Source: Sphingomonas metalli (GTDB taxonomy: Bacteria > Pseudomonadota > Alphaproteobacteria > Sphingomonadales > Sphingomonadaceae). From it: a stretch of 64,000 nt of DNA. Under the pieces are notes generated by a model that ran no database searches, was not told where the DNA came from, and worked only from the letters and a program-made list of their open reading frames with translations. Below are positions 1 to 8,935 of the stretch, in pieces. Numbering within the stretch: position 1 is the stretch's first letter; every line of letters begins with the position of its first letter. The stretch lies in assembly GCF_014641735.1 (NCBI RefSeq), contig NZ_BMIH01000004.1, positions 124,001 to 188,000 of the forward strand, in the 5' to 3' direction. The position numbers and the translations under genes are program-made.

Positions 1-1
1 C

Positions 2-382
2 GAGGCAGCGGGCCAGCGGGCGGTCAACGAGGCAGCCAATTTGTTGTCCAACGAACAGGTGTCGCTCCAGACGAAGCTCGCGCTGCTGAAGGTCCTGCCC
101 GATCTCGTTCGCGAAGCCGCACGCCCGCTCGAGGCGATCGACAGCATCCGCATTGTCCAGGTCGACGGGCTGGGCTCCGGCTCTACGACGGCGACCTCGT
201 CTTCGAAGGAGAATGGCAGCAATGACGGCAATCTGGCCAATGCGGCAGTCTCCGCCGCGCTTCGCTATCGTGCGCAGGCACCCGTGATCGATGGGCTGAT
301 GAAGGAACTCGGCCTCGGCGGTGCCACGCTCGACGGCCTCGTCAAGGGCGCCAGCGAGGAGGTGCTCGGCCCGTCGGCGTGA
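2..382 (+). CDS. Flotillin family protein, C-terminal fragment (5' end outside window)
   Basis: The reading frame is open from the window edge and gives 126 residues. It begins inside an Ala/Glu-rich helix and ends with the typical flotillin/YqiK tail: a conserved block around KLALLKVLPDLVREAARP, then IDSIRIVQVDGLG, then a Gly/Ser-rich linker and a short oligomerisation helix. Flotillins are membrane-anchored SPFH proteins that form large assemblies at lipid microdomains. The SPFH domain and membrane anchor must lie upstream of the window. The TTG codon at 41 is internal and not a real start. The family call is fairly sure; the cellular role is inferred from the family only. Confidence 0.75.
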   Translation, partial: EAAGQRAVNEAANLLSNEQVSLQTKLALLKVLPDLVREAARPLEAIDSIRIVQVDGLGSGSTTATSSSKENGSNDGNLANAAVSAALRYRAQAPVIDGLMKELGLGGATLDGLVKGASEEVLGPSA

Positions 383-578
383 TGCCTCGCCACGGCAAGG
401 ATCCGGCCAGTGCTTCCTTGGCCTAGTCGCCCCCACCCGACCTTGCAGCCTGATCCACTCGGGCGGGATCGTTGCACGACGCTGGCCGGTCGCTCGAGCG
501 ACAGCCATCTTGCGCTGTTCCGATGAGCTTCCACCTACGCCGGCAATCGCTCCGCTTCCTTACTGATGGAGCGGCCCC

Positions 579-1522
579 CTAGAACGCCATCGTCACGCCC
601 ACCGTCGCCAGCGGCACCACCGCGGCCGTTTCCGCGTCCTCGCTGCCCAGCCGGCGCAGCGTCGCGTCGCGGAGCAGCGCCAGCACCTCCGCGCGCAGCC
701 GCCAGTGCGCGCCGCCGGCGGTGAAGGGGTGCGCATAGGCCAGCCCCGCACTCGCATAGGCGACGGTCCCCGTGCCCGGCCCGTAGAAGCCGCCCCAGCC
801 CGTGCCGACCAACAGCGGCACGCTGAGGCTCGGTGCGTCCTCGCCGTGGCCCAGCGCCAGCTCGGGCTGGATCGAGGCCTGCGCATAGACGCCGCCGTCG
901 CCGCGCGTCCGCGTCGTCACCGCCGCGGCGGGATGGAGCGCCGCCAGCCCCCGCTCGCCGTCGAGCGCCGCGGTCAGGCTCGCCTCGTGCGTGGTGGCCG
1001 AGACGCCGTTGGGGCTCGCCTTGATCGTATAGGCCGCGCCGAGCCGCCAGCCGCCCCCCGGCGCGACGACCAGCCCGACCAGATTGTTGCTCTCGTACCA
1101 GCCGCGCGGCCGCGCCCACTCCGCCGCGACCGGGGCGTGGAGGCCGTTGGACGAGGTGCCGACCAGCCAGAAGTCGGCCTTGCCGGCCCGGTCGCGCCCG
1201 AGTTCCCAGGCGAAGCCGAGCTGCGCATGCACCGGCACCCGGTCGAGATTGGCGGCATCGTCGTCATAGCCGCCGCGCGCGAAGTCGCCGTTGCGCAGGT
1301 CGAGGCCGATGATCGGGTGGAACCGGCCGGCACCCACGGCCGTGCCGCCCAGCCCCGCATCCTCGGTATCGATCACCGGCGCGCGCTGCGCGGTCGCGCC
1401 GGCGGGGAACAGCATGACGAGCGTCAGCAGCGATGCGCCGAGATGGCTCCGTCCCGCGCGCCCGCCCCGCCCGCCTGTCGCGTGTCGCCGGGCGCGACGG
1501 CGAGCCGTTCCCGATCTTTCAT
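579..1522 (-). CDS. Putative outer-membrane beta-barrel protein, start unresolved (possible frameshift)
   Basis: From about 1460 down to 579 the minus strand encodes a protein that starts with a hydrophobic segment (GASLLTLVMLFPAGATAQ, a good signal-peptide core with an Ala-x-Ala-type end). It continues as alternating strands rich in Gly, Ala and aromatics and ends in a terminal Phe (VGVTMAF), as outer-membrane barrels do. No usable in-frame start precedes the signal core; the only upstream one is a GTG at 1616 overlapping the previous gene. An ATG at 1522 with a strong AGGGGGG ribosome site is in another frame that stops after 32 residues. One missing base in the G/C runs near 1451-1480 would join the two. 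No specific family was recognised. Confidence 0.5.
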
Positions 1523-1608
1523 CCCCCCTGTCGCGGGAGAGACCGGGCGGCGCTCCGCCGTCGCCGGCACGAGCGGACGCGAGCGGCACCGCGCGCGGGC
1601 GACCTGCC

Positions 1609-2934
1609 TCACCCACGCGGCGGCGCAGCGCGGCTCGCGGTCCGGTTGGCTGGTGTCACCCGCCAGATCGTGTTCGACAGATCGTCGGCGATGAACAGCG
1701 CCCGGCGCGGCGCGTCGTAGAGGACGCCCACCGGCCGCCCGCGCGCCTTGCCGTCGGGGCCAATAAAGCCAGTGACGAGGTCGCGCGGCTGCCCCGCCGG
1801 CCGCCCGCCGCGGAACGGGATCCACGTCACCTTGTAGCCCGCCAGATCCTGCCGGTTCCAGCTGCCATGCTCGCCGACGAACGCGCCCTCGGTGAAGGGT
1901 CCGCCCCAGCCGCCGCCGGTCGCGAAGGACAGGCCGAGCGCCGCGACATGCGAGCCCAGCGCATAGTCGGGCACCGTCGCCTTCGCCACCATGTCGGGCC
2001 GCTGCGGCCGCACCCGCGGATCGACATTCTGTCCCCAATAGCTGTAGGGCCAGCCATAGAAGGCGCCGTCGCGTACCTCGGTCAGATAGTCGGGCACCAG
2101 CCGCGCACCCAGCTCGTCGCGCTCGTTGACCACGCTCCACAGCCGGCCCGTGCCGGGGTTGATCGCCAGCGCGGTCGGGTTGCGGATGCCGGTCGCGATC
2201 GCGCGGTGCGCGCCGGTCGCGCGGTCGATCTCCCAGACCACGGCGCGGTCCTCCTCCACCTCCAGCCCGCGCTCGCCGACATTGCTGTTCGAACCGATGC
2301 CGACATAGAGCTTGCTGCCGTCCGCGCTGGCGGCGAGCGACTTGGTCCAGTGATGGTTGACCCGCGAGGGCAGCTTGGTCACCTCCCAGCCCGGCTGCGC
2401 GATCCGCGTCGCGCCCGGGGTATAGGCGAAGCGCTTGAGCGCGCCCTGCTCGGCGACGAACAGATCGTTGCCGACCAGCGCCAGGCCATAGGGCGCGTCG
2501 AGCCCGTCGAGGAACACCGTCTGCAGCTCGGGCCGGCCGTCGCCATCGGCGTCGCGGAGCAGCGTGATGCGGTCGCCGCCCTTCACGCTCGTCGTCCCCA
2601 GGCTCTTGATATAGCCCGCGATCACATCCTTGGGCCGCAGCTTGGGGGCATGGCCGCCCTTGCCCTCCGCGACCAGCAGGTCGCCGTTCGGCAGCACCAG
2701 CATCTGGCGCGGCACCTTCAGCCCGGTGGCGACCGGGGTGATGGCGAAGCCCGCCGGCACCGTCGGCCGGCTGTCGCCCCACGCCTCGGGCCGGGCGATC
2801 TTCATCGGCGGCACCAGCGTCTGGTTCTGCGCGGGCAGCTGCGGGTTGGGGCCGGTCTGGCGGACATCGGTCGGCTGGCCGCCACATCCGGCGAGCAGCG
2901 CCAGCGCGGCGAGCGGAAGACGGGCGCGGCTCAC
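1609..2934 (-). CDS. PQQ-dependent sugar dehydrogenase-type lipoprotein (glucose/sorbosone dehydrogenase family)
   Basis: This 441-residue protein begins MSRARLPLAALALLAGCGG, a lipoprotein signal with lipobox LAGC, so it is probably anchored in an envelope membrane. The rest is a six-bladed propeller of the soluble glucose/sorbosone dehydrogenase family. Visible family blocks are [60 protein letters not shown] and GEHGSWNR near the C-terminus. Relatives oxidise sugars or sugar aldehydes in the periplasm using pyrroloquinoline quinone. The GTG start at 2934 overlaps the upstream stop by 4 bp (GTGA), so it is translationally coupled to the DUF2231 gene. Substrate is unknown. A long upstream extension of this frame is shadow. 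Confidence 0.85.
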   Translation of the reverse strand: MSRARLPLAALALLAGCGGQPTDVRQTGPNPQLPAQNQTLVPPMKIARPEAWGDSRPTVPAGFAITPVATGLKVPRQMLVLPNGDLLVAEGKGGHAPKLRPKDVIAGYIKSLGTTSVKGGDRITLLRDADGDGRPELQTVFLDGLDAPYGLALVGNDLFVAEQGALKRFAYTPGATRIAQPGWEVTKLPSRVNHHWTKSLAASADGSKLYVGIGSNSNVGERGLEVEEDRAVVWEIDRATGAHRAIATGIRNPTALAINPGTGRLWSVVNERDELGARLVPDYLTEVRDGAFYGWPYSYWGQNVDPRVRPQRPDMVAKATVPDYALGSHVAALGLSFATGGGWGGPFTEGAFVGEHGSWNRQDLAGYKVTWIPFRGGRPAGQPRDLVTGFIGPDGKARGRPVGVLYDAPRRALFIADDLSNTIWRVTPANRTASRAAPPRG

Positions 2935-3371
2935 CGTGCCATCTCCCGCCGGCCCAGGCCGCCGCCGAACGCGATCCACCCCGCCGCCACCGCCGCGCCC
3001 GAGGAGATCAGCGACAGCAGCAGTCCGGCCGTCCCCACCGAACTCCATGCGTCGCGGCTGTGGTGGAAGGCGTTGACCAGCCCCACGCCCCAGGCGAGCG
3101 CGAGGAGCAGCGGCGACAGCAGCGTCCCCCGCCGCCGCAGCGCGTCGACCAGTCCCCAGAGCAGCGCCAGCCCGCCGCAGAGCAGCGCGAAGGTGATCGC
3201 CCAGGCGGCGATGTTCGACCACTGCATCTCGGCGCTGTTCAGATAGGTGATGTCGGCGAGCAGCGCCGCCGGGAACAGCGTCACCGGCACCGCCAGCAAC
3301 AGGCCATGGAGCGGATGCACGCCCCGTCGCGCCATGGCGGACGCGCGGGACGCGGGAAACAGGGACGCCAT
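2931..3371 (-). CDS. DUF2231-like integral membrane protein
   Basis: This is a 146-residue protein with four predicted hydrophobic segments (about residues 24-41, 52-74, 85-100 and 110-132). It has the DUF2231-type opening HPLHGLLLAVPVTLFPAALLAD and an aspartate/asparagine after the first helix. The start at 3371 is chosen because GGAGG lies five bases upstream; a second Met at residue 13 lacks such a site. It overlaps the downstream PQQ-type dehydrogenase gene by 4 bp, so the pair is an operon. DUF2231 proteins often accompany redox enzymes, and this one may serve the dehydrogenase as a membrane partner, but that is inference. Confidence 0.75.
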   Translation of the reverse strand: MASLFPASRASAMARRGVHPLHGLLLAVPVTLFPAALLADITYLNSAEMQWSNIAAWAITFALLCGGLALLWGLVDALRRRGTLLSPLLLALAWGVGLVNAFHHSRDAWSSVGTAGLLLSLISSGAAVAAGWIAFGGGLGRREMAR

Positions 3372-3498
3372 GGTACCTCCGGGGTGCAGGGGACGGGATG
3401 TCCCCGGATAATCCCCCAGAGGCCCGCATGGTTGCGGGGGGCGGACCGGCGATGGTCGGAGCCGCCCCGGCACAGCTCCACACGGCCCCGATTTGCGC

Positions 3499-3518
3499 TG
3501 TATTATGTTTATAATACA
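3499..3518. promoter_or_regulatory. AT-rich perfect inverted repeat upstream of the DUF5694-like gene
   Basis: TGTATTAT and ATAATACA are perfect 8-bp arms around a 4-bp GTTT centre. They lie 16 bp before the start of the next gene, in an otherwise GC-rich region. The size and position suit a dimeric repressor operator overlapping a promoter. The binding protein is unknown and no regulator gene is adjacent. Confidence 0.5.
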
Positions 3519-3533
3519 GGCTAGGGAGGGATC

Positions 3534-4632
3534 ATGCTCCGTATCGCCGCCGTCGCCATCGTCCTGGTTGCCCTCCTCGCCGCCGGCATGGCCGCCACGG
3601 CGCAGGGCTATCGCCCCGAATTTCGCCCGGAGACGCTGAAAGGTCCGCCGGCCGGCGCGCCCAATCAGGTGCTGGTACTGGGTACGCAGCATCTCTCCGG
3701 CCTGCCCAAACCCTTCGATCCCGCCCTGCTCGAGCCTCTCCTCGACCGGCTCGCCGGCTGGCGACCGACCGGCATCGCGACCGAGGATCTGTCGGGTCCG
3801 CAATGCGACATGCTTCGTCGGTATCCGTCGCGCTACAGGGAGACGGTCGAGACCTATTGCTACGATCCCGCCGCCGCCCACCGGGCGACCGGCCTCGACG
3901 TGCCGACCGCCTATGCCGAGATGGAACGACGGCTTGCCGCGCCCGCCCTGTCCTTTTACCCCCGCCGAGCGGCGCCATCTCATCGCCGTGATGCTCGCCG
4001 CGGGAGAGCCGGGTTCGGCGCTCGTCCAGTGGCTTCGCCTGCCGGTGGCCGAACGGCATGCGGGCGACGGCCTGACCGACGATCTCGTTGCGGGCGTCGT
4101 CCGCTATGCCGCCCGGCCCAACGAGACGGCGATGATCGGCGCCACGCTCGCCGCCCGGCTCGGTCTCGAACGGCTCTGGTCGGTCGATGATCATAGCGCC
4201 GACACCCCCGATGGCGACGATCCCGCCGCCGCCAAGGCCTATGGCGACGCGATCACGCGCGCCTGGGACAATCCGGCAACGCGGGAGCGACTGGCGGCGG
4301 ACACGCGCTTCATGGCAGGCCTGGCCCAGCCCGGCGGCGTGCTCGCCTATTATCGCTGGCTCAACGCACCGGACGCGCCGATGCTCGCCTTCCGGTCGGA
4401 CTTCGGCGCCGCGTTGGTCGAGCGCTCGCCGATCCAGGCGGGGCGCCGCTATGTCGGCTATTGGGAGACGCGCAATCTGCGCATGGTCGCCAATATCCGC
4501 GACGTGCTGGGCCGCTATCCGGGCATGCGCCTGCTCGCGATCGTCGGCGCCTCGCATAAGGGCTATTACGAGGCCTATCTCAACCAGATGCACGACGTCC
4601 GCCTGACCGACACCGCCGCCTTCCTGCGCTAG
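3534..4632 (+). pseudogene. DUF5694-like secreted protein, broken by one frameshift
   Basis: The first part (3534 to about 3957) gives a signal peptide (LRIAAVAIVLVALLAAGMAATAQG) and the block VLVLGTQHLSG. The second part, in the next frame to 4632, gives YWETRNLRMVANIRDVLGRYPGMR and IVGASHKGYYEAYL. Together they match DUF5694/TraB-like proteins of about 365 residues. The frames meet at TTTT (3954-3957): removing one T restores APALSF-TPAERRHL without a stop. The ribosome site GGGAGGG is intact and codon use is normal across both halves, so the break is recent, a sequencing error, or possibly read through by slippage. Function of the family is not established. Confidence 0.7.
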
Positions 4633-4851
4633 ACCGCGGTCCATCCGCACCGAAGCGGACGTCATTCCGGCAAAGGCGAGACCTTCGCATAAACGCCGTC
4701 ATCCCCGCGGAGGCTGGACTCTGCGGGTATCGGCATGACGCAGGCGTCGCAGCAGGCCGCGGCCGGCGTTGGGGCGACGACCGTGGCCAAGTGGATGAGC
4801 CGGCCGCGCCGCCCATTCCCCCGCCCGCCGATCGTGCCTAGGATGGCGGTG

Positions 4852-5724
4852 ATGAAGCCGCTCTCTTCGTTCCTCGCCGTCGCGTTCTGCACGGCCGCGC
4901 CGGCCTCGGCGAAGACGATCCTGTTCGTCGGCAACAGCTTCACCTTCGGCGCGAATTCGCCGGTGCGGGTGCTCGATGCCGATCGCGTCACCGACCTCAA
5001 CGGCGAGGGGGTCGGCGGCGTCCCCGGCCTGTTCCGCCGCTTCGCCGAGCAGGCCGGGCTCGACTGGCAGGTGTCGCTGGAAACCGCGCCGGGCCGCACG
5101 CTCGGCTGGCACCTCGCCAACCGCCGGCCCCTGGTCGACCGGGCCTGGGATGCGGTGGTGCTCCAGGAATACAGCACGCTCGACCCGCAACGGCCGGGGG
5201 ACGCGACCGCCTATATCGCCGATGCCCACCGCTTCGCCGCGATGCTCCGCGCCCGCAATCCGTCGGTGGCGATCACGCTGACCGCCACCTGGACCCGACC
5301 CGATCTGGCGCTCGCCCCCGACGCGCAGCCCGGCGGGCGCTGGACCGGCAGCGGCGTCGCGGCCATGGCCAACGACCTGCGCCGCGCCGCCGACCGGGCC
5401 GCCGGGGCCGCGCGCGCCCGCGTCGCGCCGGTCGGACAGGCCTTCACCTGCGCGATCCGCGCCGGCGCGGCGGACGAAGACCCCTATGACGGGATCGCAT
5501 TCGGCCGGGTGCCGCTCTGGTCGTTCGACCATTATCATGCCAGCAGCTACGGCTATTATCTCGAGGCGCTGGTCCTCTTCGCCCGCGTCACCGGTCGCGA
5601 CCCGCTGGCGCTCGGCGACCGCGAACGCGCCGCCGCCGACCTGGGCTTCTCCCCCGCCGAGACCCGCGCGCTGCAACGGGCGGCGCATGACGCCATCGCC
5701 AGCGACGGCGCCTGCGGGGCATAA
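4852..5724 (+). CDS. Secreted SGNH/GDSL-family hydrolase
   Basis: The 290-residue product starts with a signal peptide (MKPLSSFLAVAFCTAAPASA). Mature sequence begins KTILFVGNSFTFGANSP, where GNSFTFG is the nucleophile block of SGNH hydrolases lacking the canonical GDSL. VVLQEYSTL is the next family block, and a late Asp/His pair occurs in SFDHYHASSYGYYLEALVLF. Such enzymes are esterases or carbohydrate deacetylases in the periplasm; the substrate cannot be told. Another possible start is the ATG at 4843. The frame extends further upstream to 4735, but that part overlaps a degraded palindromic repeat and is not taken as coding. Confidence 0.75.
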   Translation: MKPLSSFLAVAFCTAAPASAKTILFVGNSFTFGANSPVRVLDADRVTDLNGEGVGGVPGLFRRFAEQAGLDWQVSLETAPGRTLGWHLANRRPLVDRAWDAVVLQEYSTLDPQRPGDATAYIADAHRFAAMLRARNPSVAITLTATWTRPDLALAPDAQPGGRWTGSGVAAMANDLRRAADRAAGAARARVAPVGQAFTCAIRAGAADEDPYDGIAFGRVPLWSFDHYHASSYGYYLEALVLFARVTGRDPLALGDRERAAADLGFSPAETRALQRAAHDAIASDGACGA

Positions 5725-5801
5725 GGCGAGGCAGCTCTCCGGCCCTTGCCCCCGGCCCGCATCCGCGCGACAGTCGCAGCGGGGACACAGGGGGAACGTC
5801 G

Positions 5802-6794
5802 ATGCTCGACCGGATCGCCACGCTCGTCGCGACCGCGCTGCTCGCCGCCGCGCCCGCCGCCGCGCAGGCGCCGCCACGCTATGCCGTGATCGACATGCAT
5901 TTCCACGCCGACCGGCCGGACGACGAGGGGCCGCCCGGCGGCAAGGCATGCGGGCCCTATGAGGAATGGGCGCCGCGCGACCCGGGCGCGGACATCGACG
6001 CCTATCTGCAATGGTTCACCGGCGCGCCGCCCTGCCGCACCGTGCTGGCGTCCCCCACCGATCCCGTGGTGCTGCGCGACCGCGGCATCGCCATGCTCAA
6101 GCGCCACAAGGTGCTGGCGCTCGCGGGCGGCGCGGCCGCCACCGTCGAGGATTACCGCAGCCACGCCGAGGGCCATATCCTACCCGCACGCGGCTTCGGC
6201 AGCAGCGGGGAACTGCCGCCGATTGCCGAGCTGCGCGCGCTCCACGCCGCCGGGCGGCTCGCCGCCCTGTCGGAGATCACGACCCAATATGCCGGCATCG
6301 CGCCCGACGATCCCCGGCTCGAGCCCTATTATGCGCTGGCCGAGGAGCTCGACATCCCGGTCGGCATCCATATGGGTCCCGGCCCGCCCGGCACCGCCTA
6401 TTTCGCCACGCCCGGCTATCGCGCCGCACTCGGCGATCCCCTGCGGCTGGAGCCGGTGCTGATCCGCCATCCGCGGCTGCGCGTCTATGTGATGCATGCC
6501 GGCTGGCCGCTCGCCGATGCGATGATCGCGCTGATGTTCGCCCATCCGCAGGTCTATGTCGACGTCGCGGTGCTCGACTGGGCCTATCCGCCCGCACATT
6601 TCCACGCCTATCTGCGCCGCCTGGTCGAGGCGGGGTTCGAGCGGCGGATCATGTTCGGGTCCGACAATATGGTCTGGCCCGGTGCGATCCCCGTGGCGAT
6701 CCGCCGGATCGAGACGGTCCCCTTCCTCTCCGCCCGGCAGAAACGCCTGATCCTGCACGACAATGCCGCCCGCTTCCTGCGGATCGAGGGATAG
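5802..6794 (+). CDS. Exported amidohydrolase_2-family metal-dependent hydrolase
   Basis: The product has 330 residues. The first 22 form a signal peptide (LVATALLAAAPAAAQA). It is followed by VIDMHFHAD, the first metal-binding HxH motif of the amidohydrolase barrel. Further ligands are in GIHMGPG, YVMHAGWP and the terminal FGSDNMVWP, where the Asp is the usual metal/catalytic residue. PF04909 members include decarboxylases and lactonases, so substrate is open. The ribosome site GGGG lies just before the ATG. It is 77 bp downstream of the SGNH hydrolase on the same strand and could be cotranscribed. Confidence 0.8.
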   Translation: MLDRIATLVATALLAAAPAAAQAPPRYAVIDMHFHADRPDDEGPPGGKACGPYEEWAPRDPGADIDAYLQWFTGAPPCRTVLASPTDPVVLRDRGIAMLKRHKVLALAGGAAATVEDYRSHAEGHILPARGFGSSGELPPIAELRALHAAGRLAALSEITTQYAGIAPDDPRLEPYYALAEELDIPVGIHMGPGPPGTAYFATPGYRAALGDPLRLEPVLIRHPRLRVYVMHAGWPLADAMIALMFAHPQVYVDVAVLDWAYPPAHFHAYLRRLVEAGFERRIMFGSDNMVWPGAIPVAIRRIETVPFLSARQKRLILHDNAARFLRIEG

Positions 6795-6853
6795 GGCGGC
6801 ACGGGACAGGACGGAACCGCCCTCCCCCTCAGGGATCGTCGCAAGATGCATCC

Positions 6854-6947
6854 GTCATGCCGGACCTGTTCCGGCATCCACCGGTCCGCATACGATCAGG
6901 CACTTGATCTTCTGGCACGGTGGCCCCCGGAACAGGTCTGGGGTGAC
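6854..6947. repeat. Dispersed palindromic repeat, family P3 (copy 1)
   Basis: The element opens with GTCATGCCGGACCTGTTCCGG and closes with CCGGAACAGGTCTGGGGTGAC, so its two ends pair. Related copies occur at 24104-24196 and 56683-56776. It fills most of the 240-bp gap between the convergent amidohydrolase and GH43 genes. Confidence 0.75.
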
Positions 6948-7033
6948 GGTGCTTTCGGGGCATGGCGGGGGCTTATGCAGCGCTCCCCTTCAGGGGGGGG
7001 GCGGATCGATCCTGTGTCATCGCGATCCAGCCC

Positions 7034-8782
7034 TCACCGCACCGGCTGCGCCGGCCCGCCGGGGGTGATCCCCCGCTCGTTGACCGCATCGACGGTGAAC
7101 ACATAGGGCACGCCCGCATTCAGGCTGCGCACCGCGACCTGCGTATCGCCATAGACCTGCTGGCTCTGGATCATCAGGTCGGGGCGGATGCCGTAGCGGA
7201 CGATGTAGAAGTCCGCCCCCGCCACCTTCACCCAGCGGAAGCTCGCCCGGCGCGGATCGGCGGCGTCGCGGACGGCGCTCGCCTCCGTCACCCGCCCGGG
7301 CAGCGGCACCGCGCCATGGCCGAACACGCGCAGGTCGTAGAGCGAGAATTTCGCGCCGTTGGGGCTGGCGAGGTTGCGCACCCGCACGAAGCGCGCCGCG
7401 GTCGCCCGCGGCAGCACGAACCAGGCGTGCGGCGTGTCCGCGCCCGTCCGGCTTTCGGGCACGATCGCGCGCCAGGCCTTGCCGTCGTCCGACGCCTCGA
7501 CCGCGAAGCGATAGCCGCCGCGGCTCATTCCCACCGTGTCGGCATCCTGGTCCGCGAAATTGACCTGCACCGCCTCGACCGTACGCCCCGCACCGAGGTC
7601 GAGCCGGTACCATTCCCCCGCACTGCCGCTCGCCGCCGACCACCAGCTGCGCACATCCTCGTCCGCGGCGCGCTCGGGGCCGAAGCCCGGCAGCGACGAG
7701 GAGGCGGTGGCGGGCTTGCCGCGCGACAGCAGCATCCAGCCGGTCAGCCCGCGCGCGCCGTCGTAATAATGCGGATAGTCGCCCAGATAGGTGTCGGCGA
7801 CCATCTCGCCGCCGGCGGTGAAGCGCGTCGGGAACAGCCCCAGCCGCCGCTCGAAGATATGCCGGCGCGAGATCGTCATCGTGCCGACATGCCACCAGGC
7901 CCCGCCCGGCCCCTGGAAGGTCCCGCCATGCCCCGCCCCGGTGATGAAGCCCGAGGGCTTGGCCGCGAACGGGCTATAGGGAGCATAGGCGAAGGGCCCC
8001 ATGGGCGCGGTCGCGGTCAGCAACCCGTTGGCATAGCCTTTGAACTCGGTCCCCGGCCCCGAATATTCGAGATAGTAGCGGCCGTCATGCTTGGTCATCG
8101 CCGCCCCCTCGATATAGGAGGGGTTGTCGACCAGCTCGTTGGCGTTGCCCGGCACCTCCCAGCCGCGCGTCGCCTTGTCGCGCGAGGCGGGCAGGGTCAC
8201 GCGGCGCAGCGTGCGAAAGGTCTTGCGGTCGAGCTCGGCGGCGTTGAGCGGCGCGGTCGGGCTCAGCCCGTCATAGACGTATAGCCGCCCGTCATCGTCC
8301 AGGAAAAGGCACGGGTCCTGGAACCCGCCGGGCAGCTCCGCCGCGACCGTCCAGCGGCCCGAGCCGGGATCGTCGGTCGTCCAGATCCGCGGCACGTCCT
8401 CGCTGGTCGCGAGATAGAGGCGCCCGTCGATCGCCACCACGGTCGGCGCGAACTTCTCGACCGCATAGCCGCTCGCCCTGACGAACCGCCAGTGCTGCAG
8501 GTCGGTCGATCGCCAATAGCCGAGCGAGTGCGAGACGAAGAGCCAGTATTCGCCCTTGAACGCCACCACCATCGGGTCCGCCGCCTCGCGGAACGGGATG
8601 CGCGGCTCGCTGAACGGGGGATAGGGCGCCTGGAAGCGATAGGGCAGGTCGATCGGATTGGCATAGACCCGCGCCCGGTCCCCCTGCGCCTGGACCGTCT
8701 GCGCCGCCCCCGGCACCGCCAGCCCCGCCATCAGCCCCGACGCGACGACCGCCGCCGCCGCCGCCCAACTCCGCCCGGTCAT
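7034..8782 (-). CDS. Secreted glycoside hydrolase family 43-type enzyme with F5/8C (discoidin) and fibronectin-like C-terminal domains
   Basis: The 582-residue product has a signal peptide ending AVPGAAQ. Residues about 45-340 are a five-bladed GH43-like catalytic domain: PFREAADPMVVAFKGEYWLF contains the catalytic-base Asp, and SYIEGAAMTKHDGRYYLEYS holds the likely acid Glu. Residues about 370-500 (GPERAADEDVRSWW to FSLYDLRVFG) are an F5/8 type C carbohydrate-binding domain. The last 80 residues look like a fibronectin III fold. Family members cleave arabinose- or xylose-containing glycans, or related sugars. The start at 8782 has GGGGAGGGGCGG before it; an ATG at 8812 is also possible. The substrate is not determinable. 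Confidence 0.85.
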   Translation of the reverse strand: MTGRSWAAAAAVVASGLMAGLAVPGAAQTVQAQGDRARVYANPIDLPYRFQAPYPPFSEPRIPFREAADPMVVAFKGEYWLFVSHSLGYWRSTDLQHWRFVRASGYAVEKFAPTVVAIDGRLYLATSEDVPRIWTTDDPGSGRWTVAAELPGGFQDPCLFLDDDGRLYVYDGLSPTAPLNAAELDRKTFRTLRRVTLPASRDKATRGWEVPGNANELVDNPSYIEGAAMTKHDGRYYLEYSGPGTEFKGYANGLLTATAPMGPFAYAPYSPFAAKPSGFITGAGHGGTFQGPGGAWWHVGTMTISRRHIFERRLGLFPTRFTAGGEMVADTYLGDYPHYYDGARGLTGWMLLSRGKPATASSSLPGFGPERAADEDVRSWWSAASGSAGEWYRLDLGAGRTVEAVQVNFADQDADTVGMSRGGYRFAVEASDDGKAWRAIVPESRTGADTPHAWFVLPRATAARFVRVRNLASPNGAKFSLYDLRVFGHGAVPLPGRVTEASAVRDAADPRRASFRWVKVAGADFYIVRYGIRPDLMIQSQQVYGDTQVAVRSLNAGVPYVFTVDAVNERGITPGGPAQPVR

Positions 8783-8885
8783 CCGCCCCTCCCCGCCGCC
8801 CTGTCGCGACATGCTCCGGCGGATTACTCTGAGAAATAAACCGGGGCAAGCCGAGATAAGCTGTAGGACTGGGGCACCTGTACGA

Positions 8886-8916
8886 AGAAGCCGCCGACTC
8901 ACCGTCGACGGCTTCT
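8886..8916 (-). terminator. Hairpin terminator after the PEP-CTERM gene
   Basis: On the minus strand AGAAGCCGTCGA pairs with TCGGCGGCTTCT around a short loop, 20 bp past the stop of the PEP-CTERM gene. Only a G-U wobble interrupts the stem. There is a weak T-containing tail, so this is a plausible but not textbook factor-independent terminator. Confidence 0.5.
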
Positions 8917-8935
8917 CCGCTCCGGTCGCGTCGGT

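Noticed and set aside
1291..3246. Long plus-strand open frame of 651 codons
   Set aside because: It lies antisense to the dehydrogenase and DUF2231 genes, is rich in Arg, Ala and Pro with no family pattern, and is an expected by-product of high GC content.
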